12,429 nucleotides of DNA from Prevotella sp. (lineage in GTDB: Bacteria > Bacteroidota > Bacteroidia > Bacteroidales > Bacteroidaceae), in the NCBI GenBank assembly GCA_017442765.1, contig JAFRZC010000177.1, positions 1-12,429 of the forward strand. Reading direction: 5' to 3'. Shown in pieces: positions 1-6,586 of this stretch (positions within the stretch are counted from its first letter, which is position 1; each line of letters opens with the position of its first letter). Below the pieces are notes generated by a model, which was not told where the DNA came from, made no database searches, and worked only from the letters and a program-made list of their open reading frames with translations. The translations under genes and the position numbers were made by a program.

Positions 1-1937
1 GCCTCCAGCAGTTCTTCAGCTCTGCTGGTCCAGGGACGCTTGCCGAAGATCTTCTCCACATCCTCAGCGAAGATCACCTCACGGTCGACGAGCAACTGTG
101 CCAATTGTGCGTGTCCTTCCTTGTGTTCTGTCAGGATATTCTTGGCGCGCTCATATTGTTCGTTGATCATGCGCAGCACTTCGTCGTCCATAATCTTCGC
201 CGTCGTCTCTGAGTATGGCTTCTGGAACTGGTATTCCGCATTGTTGTAATAGCAGATGTTGGGGAGCTTCTCGCTCATACCGGCAAACGCGATCATACCG
301 TAGGCCTGCTTGGTGACGCGCTCCAGATCGTTCATGGCACCTGTTGAGATATGACCCACGAAGAGCTCCTCGGCAGCGCGACCTCCGAGCAGGGAGCACA
401 TCTCGTCGAGCATGGCTTCCTTCGTCTGGAGTACACGCTCCTCAGGCAGATACCAGGCAGCACCAAGCGCCTGACCACGGGGTACGATCGAGACCTTCAC
501 CAGCGGATTGGCAAACTCCGTGAACCACGAGATGGTGGCGTGACCTGCCTCGTGGATGGCGATGGAGCGCTTCTCGGCCTGCGTCATCACCTTAGTCTTC
601 TTCTCAAGACCTCCTATGATACGGTCTACGGCATCGAGGAAGTCCTGCTTCTGTACTGTCTGCGAGTTATGGCGGGCAGCAATCAGGGCTGCCTCATTAC
701 AAACGTTGGCGATATCGGCACCAGAGAAACCTGGTGTCTGACGGGCGAGGAAGTCGATGTCCACGCTGTCGTCGGTCTTCACAGGCTTCAGATGTACTTT
801 GAATACTTCCTTACGCTCATTGAGGTCAGGCAGGTCAACGTGGATCTGACGATCGAAGCGGCCAGCACGCAGCAGCGCAGAGTCGAGCATATCGGCACGG
901 TTCGTGGCAGCTAGGATAATCACACCAGAGTTGGTGCCGAAACCGTCCATCTCTGTAAGCAGGGCATTCAGCGTGTTTTCACGTTCATCATTGCCACCCA
1001 TAGCGGGATTCTTGGAACGGGCACGGCCTACGGCATCGATCTCGTCGATGAAGATGATGCAGGGTGCCTTGCCCTTGGCCTGATGGAATACGTCGCGCAC
1101 ACGGCTGGCACCAACTCCGACAAACATTTCCACGAAATCGCTGCCGCTCATCGAGAAGAACGGTACGCCAGCCTCACCGGCCACAGCTTTGGCCAACAGT
1201 GTCTTACCCGTCCCCGGAGGCCCTACGAGCAGGGCACCCTTGGGTATCTTTCCGCCCAGGTCGGTATAGCGTTTCGGGTTCTTCAGGAACTCCACAATCT
1301 CCTGCACCTCCTGCTTCGCTCCAGCCTGCCCGGCTACGTCCTTGAAAGTGATCTTCAGGTCGTCGGCCTTTTCGTAGAGCTTGGCCTTCGACTTGCCCAC
1401 GTTGAAGATTCCACCCGGGCCTCCTGAGCCACCCATGCGACCCATGAGCAGATACATGAGCAGGAAAAAGAAGATAATCGGCGAGAAGTTGATGAGCAGG
1501 CTGATAAGGTCGTTGCCGCCCTTGTTCTCGAAGTCGAAGTCGCTGATTTTATGCTCGGCCATGGCCTGAGCGAGATATTTCTCCAATTCATCGACCGAGC
1601 CGTATTCCACTTCCACGGCAGGGCTTTTTCCCGTTTGCTGTGTGGACTGTCCGAACACGTCGCGGATGTGCTTGGGCTTCACGTACATGTAGAGCTTGCC
1701 GTCGCTCTTGTTCACCACCACGCGGTCGGCATAACCCTTGGCCATGTAGTCTTTGAACTTGGTGTACGAGACTTCTTTCTTCATCGTCACGCCGGAGGCT
1801 ACGCTGTTGCCCGAGTCGGTGAAGAAGAACACGGCCAGCGAGATGAGGATGAGTACATAGAGCCACCCCATGTTGAAGCGGGGCATCTTGGGGTCTTTGT
1901 TCGGTTGTTGCGGATTATTCGGTTGTTGATTTGCCAT
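1..1937 (-). CDS. ftsH: ATP-dependent zinc metalloprotease FtsH (3' end cut by window edge)
   Basis: FtsH is a membrane-anchored AAA+ protease that extracts and degrades unneeded or damaged membrane and cytosolic proteins. The 645 visible codons begin at ATG 1935-1937, and only the C-terminal tail is missing. Two membrane segments are visible, at about residues 24-40 and 144-165, flanking a periplasmic domain. They are followed by a glycine-rich linker, the Walker A motif GPPGTGKT (239-246), Walker B IIFIDEID (294-301), the pore motif MFVGVG (271-276), the second region of homology ending in GRFDRQ (359-364) and the zinc motif HEAGH (462-466). The third zinc ligand is probably D537 in [11 protein letters not shown]. 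All catalytic elements are intact, so the enzyme should be active. The N-terminus is rich in N, Q and P ([13 protein letters not shown]). The gene starts 13 bases after rsfS stops, so the two are probably one transcript. Confidence 0.98.
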   Translation of the reverse strand, partial: MANQQPNNPQQPNKDPKMPRFNMGWLYVLILISLAVFFFTDSGNSVASGVTMKKEVSYTKFKDYMAKGYADRVVVNKSDGKLYMYVKPKHIRDVFGQSTQQTGKSPAVEVEYGSVDELEKYLAQAMAEHKISDFDFENKGGNDLISLLINFSPIIFFFLLMYLLMGRMGGSGGPGGIFNVGKSKAKLYEKADDLKITFKDVAGQAGAKQEVQEIVEFLKNPKRYTDLGGKIPKGALLVGPPGTGKTLLAKAVAGEAGVPFFSMSGSDFVEMFVGVGASRVRDVFHQAKGKAPCIIFIDEIDAVGRARSKNPAMGGNDERENTLNALLTEMDGFGTNSGVIILAATNRADMLDSALLRAGRFDRQIHVDLPDLNERKEVFKVHLKPVKTDDSVDIDFLARQTPGFSGADIANVCNEAALIAARHNSQTVQKQDFLDAVDRIIGGLEKKTKVMTQAEKRSIAIHEAGHATISWFTEFANPLVKVSIVPRGQALGAAWYLPEERVLQTKEAMLDEMCSLLGGRAAEELFVGHISTGAMNDLERVTKQAYGMIAFAGMSEKLPNICYYNNAEYQFQKPYSETTAKIMDDEVLRMINEQYERAKNILTEHKEGHAQLAQLLVDREVIFAEDVEKIFGKRPWTSRAEELLE

Positions 1938-1950
1938 AACTTTTCACTTA

Positions 1951-2307
1951 TCACGTTTCACTTATCTCTTCTATCTCTGCGTCCTGCCAGAGATTTTCCA
2001 AATCGTAGAACTCGCGCAACTCGGGCACGAAGATGTGTACGATGACGTCGGTATAGTCGATGGCCACCCACTGTGCCCGCTCCAGCCCAACGACGTGAGC
2101 CGGTTTCTCGTGCAACTGCTCGCGCACGATGTCGCCTACCGACTCGGCAATGGCTTCTACCTGCGTGGGCGAGTTGCCCTGACAGATTACGAAATAGTGG
2201 GCTATCGTTCCCTCTATTTGGCTGAGGTCGGCCACTACGATGCGCTGACCTTTCTTCTCTTGTATTCCTTCTACAATTTTCTTTACGATTTCTTTAGCTG
2301 TGTTCAT
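1951..2307 (-). CDS. rsfS: Ribosomal silencing factor RsfS
   Basis: RsfS (formerly YbeB/RsfA, related to mitochondrial MALSU1) binds ribosomal protein uL14 and blocks joining of the two subunits, reducing translation in poor nutrient conditions. The protein is 118 residues, the usual size. It shows the family core: the VVADLSQIEGTIAHYFVICQGNSPTQV segment (about residues 24-50), which corresponds to the usual D-YFVI-TGNS pattern, and the later WVAIDYTDVIVHIF strand-turn-strand. The start is the ATG at 2305-2307, preceded by an A-rich leader. The gene is first in a pair with ftsH, an order I know from other Bacteroidales. A promoter -7 box lies about 60 bases upstream. The C-terminus is acidic. 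Confidence 0.95.
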   Translation of the reverse strand: MNTAKEIVKKIVEGIQEKKGQRIVVADLSQIEGTIAHYFVICQGNSPTQVEAIAESVGDIVREQLHEKPAHVVGLERAQWVAIDYTDVIVHIFVPELREFYDLENLWQDAEIEEISET

Positions 2308-2367
2308 TCTGTTGTTTTTACAAACTCCTATATTTCTTTGGTTTATATAAACCTTTTATTTGAACTG

Positions 2368-2375
2368 CAAAGATA
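2368..2375 (-). promoter_or_regulatory. Promoter -7 box for rsfS-ftsH
   Basis: Read on the minus strand this is TATCTTTG, a full match to the Bacteroidetes -7 consensus TAnnTTTG. No clean TTTG stands 19-20 bases upstream; the best is TATG at 19 bases. It lies 60 bases before the rsfS start with no terminator in between, so it most likely drives rsfS-ftsH. Confidence 0.6.
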
Positions 2376-2446
2376 CGTTTTTTTAGCATGAAAACATAAA
2401 AAAAGATTGAATAATAAGATTTTTTTGCAAAAAAGTGACTGAAAAA

Positions 2447-2477
2447 GTTGGTAATTCAAATTTTTTGTCTAACTTTG
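2447..2477 (+). promoter_or_regulatory. Promoter of tRNA-Gln
   Basis: GTTG at 2447-2450, a 19-base spacer, then TAACTTTG at 2470-2477. This fits the Bacteroidetes pattern TTTG/TTG-N19-TAnnTTTG. Transcription would start near 2483, leaving a 5' leader of about 35 bases on the precursor tRNA. Confidence 0.8.
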
Positions 2478-2518
2478 CATCCGCTTAACCGCTGGGAGTG
2501 TGTTTTGCAACCCATGAT

Positions 2519-2589
2519 TGGGGTATGGTGTAATGGTAACACTACAGATTCTGGTCCTGTCATTCTTGGTTCGAGTCCGAGTACCCCAA
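2519..2589 (+). tRNA. tRNA-Gln (anticodon CTG)
   Basis: The 71-base sequence folds as a cloverleaf. The acceptor stem is TGGGGTA pairing with TACCCCA, the D arm is GTG-TAATGGTAA-CAC, and the anticodon arm is ACAGA-TTCTGGT-CCTGT with CTG at positions 34-36. The variable loop is CATT, the T arm is CTTGG-TTCGAGT-CCGAG, and the discriminator base is A. The anticodon stem has one non-Watson-Crick pair (A31-C39). The CCA end is not encoded and must be added by the CCA-adding enzyme. The T-A first acceptor pair is typical of glutamine tRNAs. It decodes CAG codons. Confidence 0.95.
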
Positions 2590-2592
2590 CAG

Positions 2593-2636
2593 AAGTGATT
2601 GCCGAGTTGTTGAGAATCAACGCTCGGCAATCACTT
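2593..2636. terminator. Long hairpin after tRNA-Gln, probable transcript end
   Basis: A perfect 14-bp stem (2593-2606 with 2623-2636) encloses a second 5-bp stem (GTTGA with TCAAC). It starts four bases after the tRNA. Only a short TTT follows, so it is a weak match to a classical intrinsic terminator; it may instead define the 3' end during tRNA processing. Confidence 0.55.
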
Positions 2637-2672
2637 TCTCATTGGCTTTGTCAGAGCTTAGCTTTCGCCATG

Positions 2673-2732
2673 TGAAAGACCGTCTTTCGCGGAAAATTCT
2701 CTAGGGAATTTCTTACGAAAGACGGTCTTTCA
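2673..2732. repeat. Nested palindrome with GAAAGAC/GTCTTTC arms
   Basis: Two perfect 17-base inverted arms (2673-2689 and 2716-2732) form a hairpin. Each arm is itself a palindrome, GAAAGAC-C-GTCTTTC. The centre holds a further AAATTC/GAATTT stem. It lies between the convergent tRNA-Gln and DUF349 genes and could act as a bidirectional terminator, or be a copy of a dispersed palindromic repeat. The same heptamers recur at 9218-9376. Confidence 0.7.
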
Positions 2733-2753
2733 GAATGTCGTTAAGAATGAATA

Positions 2754-5258
2754 CTATTCCTCAGGCTTATTTTCTTCTTCTGCTGGAGCCTCAGTCTCAG
2801 CCTCAGGAGTTTCTTCTACCTTGGGCTCTTCAGCCACTGTCTCTTCTGGTTCGGGAGTTTCTTCCGCTTTCGGCTCCTCGGCGGGTGTAGCTTCAGGTGC
2901 ACTCTCCTCAGCCTTGGGTGCCTCTACCTCGGCTTTGGGTTCTTCTGCCTTTGTCTCTTCGACTTTAGGCTCTTCCTCTTTCGGCTCGGCGCTCTGCTGG
3001 TCGATGGCCTTGATCTTCTGATAGAGCAGCTCGCAGTCGTCTTTAAGTTTCTGCACCTTGCGGTTGAGCTCGTCGATGAGGGAGTTGCCTTTCTTCGATG
3101 CGGCGTTGAGGAAGCCGAGGTTGTTCTCGTAGGTCTGTATCTCCTGTTTCATCTGCTCGTAGCGGCGCATGAGCCGGCCGCGCTCGTCGAGCAGTGCGTC
3201 TTCTCCGCGCTTGGCCATGTTCTTCAGGCTGTTCTTGAAGTTGTCGAGACGACGGCGTTGGGTGGAGATGTTCAGTTCCTTATAGATGCGGTCGAGCACT
3301 TCGCGGTATTCCTTATAGAGCTTGTCCTTGTCGCGGAAGGGCACATGGCCGATGGCGTTGTATTGCTCGGTAAGCTGATGAACGCGCTCTTTGGCATCCT
3401 CGGTGGCATTCTCCAAGAGTTCCTTTAGTTGTGCGATGATGCCGCGCTTCTGTTTCAGGTTTTCTTTTTCCTCGTTGCGTGTGCCTGCCGTGGCGACGTT
3501 GCGTGCCTCGAAGAAGGTGTTGCAGGCTTCGAGAAACTGTGCCCAGAGCTGGTCGCCGAGTTTCTTGGGCACGGCTCCGATGGTCTTCCATTCTTTCTGC
3601 AAGGCCACGAACTTGTCGCTTGTGGACCGCCATTCGGTGGAGTCTTTCAGTGCCTGTGCCTGCTCAATGAGACGGCGCTTATGGTCGGCATTCTCGGCGA
3701 ACTGTTGTTTCATGTTCTTGAAGTACTCGCCTTTCTTGGTGAAGAACTGGTCGCAGGCTGCACGGAAGCGTTCGAAGATTTTGACGTTCATTTTCTGCGG
3801 TGCGAAGCCGATGGTCTTCCACTCGTTTTGTATCTCGATAATCTCTTTGGTGCGTTTGTCCCAGTCGCTGGCGGTTTTGATTTCTTGTGCCACGATGGCT
3901 TCCACCTGTTCGCAGAGTGCGGTCTTGCGCTGCAGGTTCTCTTCCTCCTTGGCGCGAAGGGTCTCGAAATGCTGCTGATGACGCTTGTTAATGACGGTCG
4001 AGGCGGCCTTGAAACGTGTCCAGATCTGCTCGCGCAGGTCTTTGGCTACGGGACCGGTCTCACGATACTGCTGGTGGAGCTCCTGCAACTGGTGGAAGGC
4101 ACTGATGACATCGGGCTCGTCGGCCAGTTTCTCGGCGGCCTCGCATAAGCGTGTCTTTGCCTCAAGGTTTTTCTTGAAGTCGTATTCGCGTGCCTCGATG
4201 TTGAGTTTGAGCAGGTCGTAGAATTGTTCTACGTGGTGCTGGTAGTTGCGCCATAGCTCGCTGGCATTCTCTGCGGGCACGGCACGTATCTCGCGCCATT
4301 GCTGTTGCAGGGCCTTGAAATCTTGATAGGCTTTGTTGGCCTCGTCGGGCGAGGTGGCGAGGGCTTTGATTTTCTCAATGATGTCGAGCTTCTTTTTCAG
4401 GTTTTCCTGTTTCTCGGCTTCCTGCTCTTGGAAGAGCTTGGCACGGCGTTCGCGTATGATGCCCATCTCGGCCTTGAAGGCTTCTTCTGCCGGGTCGGGT
4501 GTGATTTGATAGGTTGCCGGGTCGCCACCGGCCTCGAGATATTTGCGCTGTTGCTCTTCGCGTTCGGCCAGATGCATCTTGTAGAAGAGGGTCTTCAGGA
4601 AGTCAACCTCTGATTTTTGCGGGGCCTCATCGCCATGGGCTATCTCTGTGATGCGCTCAAGTACCTCCTTTTTGTTGTTGTAGATTTTTTTCTCCTCAGT
4701 TTTTTCCTCTGCGGGAGCTTCCTCTGCAGTCGGTTCCTCGGCGGGAGTCTCCTCAACGGGAGCTTCCTCAACGGGAGCTTCCTCAACGGGAGTTTCCTCC
4801 GCAGCCGGTTCTTCTGCGGGAGTTTCCTCAACGGGAGTTTCCTCAACGGGAGCTTCCTCAACGGGAGTTTCCTCAACGGGAGTTTCCTCCGCAGCCGGTT
4901 CTTCTGCGGGAGTCTCCTCAATGGGAGTCTCCTCTGCAGCCCGGTCCTCGGCGGGAGTCTCCTCAACGGGGGCTTCCTCAACGGGAGTTTCCTCCGCAGC
5001 CGGTTCTTCTGCGGGGGTCTCCTCAACGGGAGCTTCCTCTGCAGCCGGTTCTTCTGTGGGAGTCTCCTCAACGGGGGCTTCCTCCGCAGCCGGTTCCTCG
5101 GCGGGAGCCTCCTCTTCCGGCGGAGTTGTTTCTACGGATTGATTGACTACTTCAGGGGAGTCTTCGGGAGCTGTTTGCTGTGCTTGCTCGGCAAGTTCCT
5201 CTGTGTTGTTCACTTCGTTTGTTACCTGCTGGAGGTCTTTTTCTTGAGAGTCCATCAT
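2754..5258 (-). CDS. DUF349 repeat protein with long acidic pentapeptide-repeat N-terminus
   Basis: This 834-residue protein has five DUF349 units at about residues 313-350, 386-430, 473-518, 549-590 and 625-663. They are recognised by the repeated W/Y-x-x-I/T-G-x-x-P...LWxxFxxxxxxFF pattern (for example [18 protein letters not shown]). DUF349 proteins are helical, coiled-coil-rich and of unproven biochemical function. A helical region (about 664-756) and an acidic E/P/A/K tail (757-834) follow. Residues 48-186 are about 28 tandem pentapeptides of the P-V/A-E-E-T/A/P type, and this part is highly charged and surely disordered. There is no signal peptide, so it should be cytosolic. GTG at 5264 and ATG at 5255 are alternative starts; I chose the ATG at 5258. 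A promoter and a hairpin-bearing leader lie upstream. The gene converges on tRNA-Gln. Confidence 0.93.
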   Translation of the reverse strand: MMDSQEKDLQQVTNEVNNTEELAEQAQQTAPEDSPEVVNQSVETTPPEEEAPAEEPAAEEAPVEETPTEEPAAEEAPVEETPAEEPAAEETPVEEAPVEETPAEDRAAEETPIEETPAEEPAAEETPVEETPVEEAPVEETPVEETPAEEPAAEETPVEEAPVEEAPVEETPAEEPTAEEAPAEEKTEEKKIYNNKKEVLERITEIAHGDEAPQKSEVDFLKTLFYKMHLAEREEQQRKYLEAGGDPATYQITPDPAEEAFKAEMGIIRERRAKLFQEQEAEKQENLKKKLDIIEKIKALATSPDEANKAYQDFKALQQQWREIRAVPAENASELWRNYQHHVEQFYDLLKLNIEAREYDFKKNLEAKTRLCEAAEKLADEPDVISAFHQLQELHQQYRETGPVAKDLREQIWTRFKAASTVINKRHQQHFETLRAKEEENLQRKTALCEQVEAIVAQEIKTASDWDKRTKEIIEIQNEWKTIGFAPQKMNVKIFERFRAACDQFFTKKGEYFKNMKQQFAENADHKRRLIEQAQALKDSTEWRSTSDKFVALQKEWKTIGAVPKKLGDQLWAQFLEACNTFFEARNVATAGTRNEEKENLKQKRGIIAQLKELLENATEDAKERVHQLTEQYNAIGHVPFRDKDKLYKEYREVLDRIYKELNISTQRRRLDNFKNSLKNMAKRGEDALLDERGRLMRRYEQMKQEIQTYENNLGFLNAASKKGNSLIDELNRKVQKLKDDCELLYQKIKAIDQQSAEPKEEEPKVEETKAEEPKAEVEAPKAEESAPEATPAEEPKAEETPEPEETVAEEPKVEETPEAETEAPAEEENKPEE
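4701..5117 (-). repeat. 15-bp coding minisatellite in the DUF349 gene
   Basis: About 28 tandem 15-base units encode P[VA]EE[TAP]. They form higher-order blocks, with alternating [10 protein letters not shown] runs and PAEEPAAEE blocks, several of which are near-identical at DNA level (for example around 4790-4900 and 4980-5060). All variation keeps the reading frame, since the unit is a multiple of three. The array length is likely to vary between strains through slippage or recombination. It also produces long open frames on the other strand, which are artefacts. Confidence 0.92.
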
Positions 5259-5343
5259 GTTCACGGTTTAGGCGTTAATGATTTTTGTTTCTTTGTGGGA
5301 ACGGCCGGGTCGGCCATTTCCCCATTCAATACCAATTAAAGTG

Positions 5344-5375
5344 CAAACTTAATAAAAAAACGTGATTTCTCCAAA
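5344..5375 (-). promoter_or_regulatory. Promoter of the DUF349 gene, overlapping the corA terminator
   Basis: On the minus strand TTTG (5375-5372), a 20-base spacer and TAAGTTTG (5351-5344) make a full Bacteroidetes promoter. The -33 box falls inside the loop of the terminator hairpin at 5356-5390. Transcription would begin near 5338, giving a leader of about 80 bases. That leader carries a GC-rich hairpin (5297-5322) and a possible 16-codon ORF (5275-5325). Confidence 0.75.
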
Positions 5376-5390
5376 TAAAATCACGTTTTT
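5356..5390 (-). terminator. Intrinsic terminator of corA
   Basis: A perfect 13-bp stem, AAAAACGTGATTT pairing with AAATCACGTTTTT, with a 9-base loop. On the minus strand it begins 16 bases after the corA stop and ends in a run of seven T. Confidence 0.85.
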
Positions 5391-5405
5391 CGTTATATTT
5401 TTTTC

Positions 5406-6332
5406 TCAAAGCAGTCGTTTGAAGCGCAATATGCCCCACGAAACGCCCGAAACGACGACAGAGATGATGAGTGCCGCTATGAATCCGAAGCGCGATGTCT
5501 CCATACCGTTGATGAGGTTCATGCCGAAGAGCGAGGCGATGAGCGTGGGGAACATCATGATGATGGAGACCGAGGTGAGTGTACGCATCACGGTGTTCAT
5601 ATTGTTGTTGATGATGCTGGAGTAGGTGTCCATCGTCGATTCGAGGATGTTGGAATAGATGTTTGCCGTCTCGCGGGCCTGTGACATCTCGATGCTGACA
5701 TCTTCGATGAGGTCGGCATCGAGCTCATCGACTTGCAGTTTGAACTTCAGTTTGGCCAGCAGGTTCTCGTTGCCTCGGATGGATGTGACGAAATAGGTCA
5801 GCGAGTCTTGCAGCCGGCTGAGTCCGATGAGGCTTTCGTTGTTCACGTTGTGGTCGAGATTGCGCTTGGCCTTGTCGATGAGCGTGTTGATTTGCTTGAG
5901 CCGTTTCAGATACCACACGGCAGCCGAATAGAAAAGGCGGAAGGTCATATCGACATAGTCGGTGAAGCCCACGGCGCGTTTCTGCTGGTAGCTGACGAAG
6001 TCGATCATCATGTTTGTCTCGAAGAAGCATACGGTGATGGTCACGTCGCGTTTGTGGATGATACCGAGGGGCACCGTCGTGTAGGGTGTGCGCGAGCGGA
6101 TTTCCTTCACGTATGGGATGCGCAGGATGACGAGCATCCAGCCGTCATCGTACTCGTAGCGGGCTCGCTCGTCGGTATCGCTGATGTCGCTGATGAAATA
6201 GTCGGGAATGTTGAACTGCTCCTCAAGCTCTTGTCGGTCTTCCTCTGTGGGACACGTCACTTGTACCCAGCAACCGGGCTCCCACTCCTTGATGGCTTTT
6301 AAGCCACCGGCAAAGTTCCAAAATGTCTTCAT
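5406..6332 (-). CDS. corA: CorA-family divalent cation (Mg2+/Co2+) transporter
   Basis: CorA proteins are pentameric inner-membrane channels that admit Mg2+ (and Co2+ or Ni2+) and are gated by Mg2+ bound to the cytoplasmic domain. This 308-residue protein has the usual build: a large cytoplasmic alpha/beta N-terminal domain (1 to about 150), a long stalk helix (about 150-250), TM1 ending in the signature GMN (270-272, in LFGMNLINGME), and TM2 (about 281-303) with a short basic tail RFKRLL. The usual YGMNF is LFGMNL here, which is acceptable for the family. ATG 6330-6332 is preceded by GGAGGA at 8 bases, an unusually strong Shine-Dalgarno-like sequence for this phylum. The gene has its own promoter, a leader of about 145 bases and a terminator, so it is probably monocistronic. 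Substrate preference (Mg, Co or Zn) cannot be settled from sequence. Confidence 0.93.
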   Translation of the reverse strand: MKTFWNFAGGLKAIKEWEPGCWVQVTCPTEEDRQELEEQFNIPDYFISDISDTDERARYEYDDGWMLVILRIPYVKEIRSRTPYTTVPLGIIHKRDVTITVCFFETNMMIDFVSYQQKRAVGFTDYVDMTFRLFYSAAVWYLKRLKQINTLIDKAKRNLDHNVNNESLIGLSRLQDSLTYFVTSIRGNENLLAKLKFKLQVDELDADLIEDVSIEMSQARETANIYSNILESTMDTYSSIINNNMNTVMRTLTSVSIIMMFPTLIASLFGMNLINGMETSRFGFIAALIISVVVSGVSWGILRFKRLL

Positions 6333-6480
6333 TTTGCTAATCCTCCGTTGATAAAAAGGGGAAGCGGCCCGAGGATTAGCTGCTTGGCAGACTTGTCCTC
6401 ACGCCTTACTCTGTCTAAAGTCTTCCGCGTGATAATCGTCCATTTTCTTGTTTGTTAAAAACCGTTTTAAAATTTTCGGG
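6333..6480 (-). promoter_or_regulatory. Structured corA leader with upstream ORF and sequestered Shine-Dalgarno
   Basis: The leader runs from a predicted start near 6476 to the corA ATG. In transcript order it holds a 14-codon ORF (6443-6399), a 6-bp stem AGACTT/AAGTCT (6423-6418 with 6394-6389) overlapping the end of that ORF, a small CTGC-CAA-GCAG hairpin, and a perfect 10-bp stem GCTAATCCTC/GAGGATTAGC (6380-6371 with 6345-6336). The 3' arm of the last stem contains most of the GGAGGA that lies 8 bases before the corA start, so pairing should hide it. The layout resembles a translational control element; no known riboswitch class is recognised. Confidence 0.5.
6399..6443 (-). CDS. Possible leader peptide upstream of corA (14 codons)
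   Basis: ATG to TGA encodes MDDYHAEDFRQSKA. It lies wholly within the predicted corA 5' leader, about 33 bases after the predicted transcript start, with an A-rich stretch (AACAAACAAGAAA) before the ATG, as is common at Bacteroidetes translation starts. Four of the first eight residues are acidic. No homologue is recognised and translation is unproven. Its case rests on position and on its overlap with the leader stem. Confidence 0.35.
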   Translation of the reverse strand: MDDYHAEDFRQSKA

Positions 6481-6482
6481 TG

Positions 6483-6513
6483 CAAAGATAATAAAAAAAC
6501 GGCGGGAAGCAAA
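6483..6513 (-). promoter_or_regulatory. Promoter of corA
   Basis: On the minus strand TTTG (6513-6510), 19 bases, TATCTTTG (6490-6483): an exact Bacteroidetes consensus promoter. It begins only 6 bases after the pepD terminator hairpin ends. Confidence 0.85.
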
Positions 6514-6519
6514 ATTTTT

Positions 6520-6575
6520 CTGGGATTTTTTCTGGGATTCGCTGGCTATTAGCTGAATCCCGGAAAAAATCCCAG
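6520..6575 (-). terminator. Long hairpin terminator of pepD
   Basis: Arms 6520-6540 and 6555-6575 pair over 21 bases with one mismatch and a 14-base loop. Each arm contains an imperfect internal direct repeat (CTGGGATTTTTT then CTGGGATTC). On the minus strand the hairpin starts 11 bases after the pepD stop and is followed by AAAAATTTT rather than a clean T run. Confidence 0.7.
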
Positions 6576-6586
6576 TTCAAGTGTGT

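Noticed and set aside
351..1427. Several plus-strand open frames (187, 93, 114 codons) opposite ftsH
   Set aside because: They lie antisense to a gene with all FtsH motifs and show no recognisable domain of their own.
2448..2675. 75-codon open frame over the tRNA-Gln region
   Set aside because: It spans the tRNA promoter, the tRNA and its hairpin; the tRNA explains the sequence.
4617..5339. 240-codon plus-strand frame with GSFLNGSFL repeats, looking like a repeat protein
   Set aside because: It is the antisense reading of the 15-base coding minisatellite; any repeat unit divisible by three opens several frames. The minus-strand protein has real DUF349 domains.
6346..6443. A +1 frameshift joining the corA leader ORF to a second frame (EDKSAKQLILGPLP...)
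   Set aside because: The second frame is open to just past the corA start, but no slippery or prfB-like signal is clear and no homology is recognised; a leader peptide is simpler.
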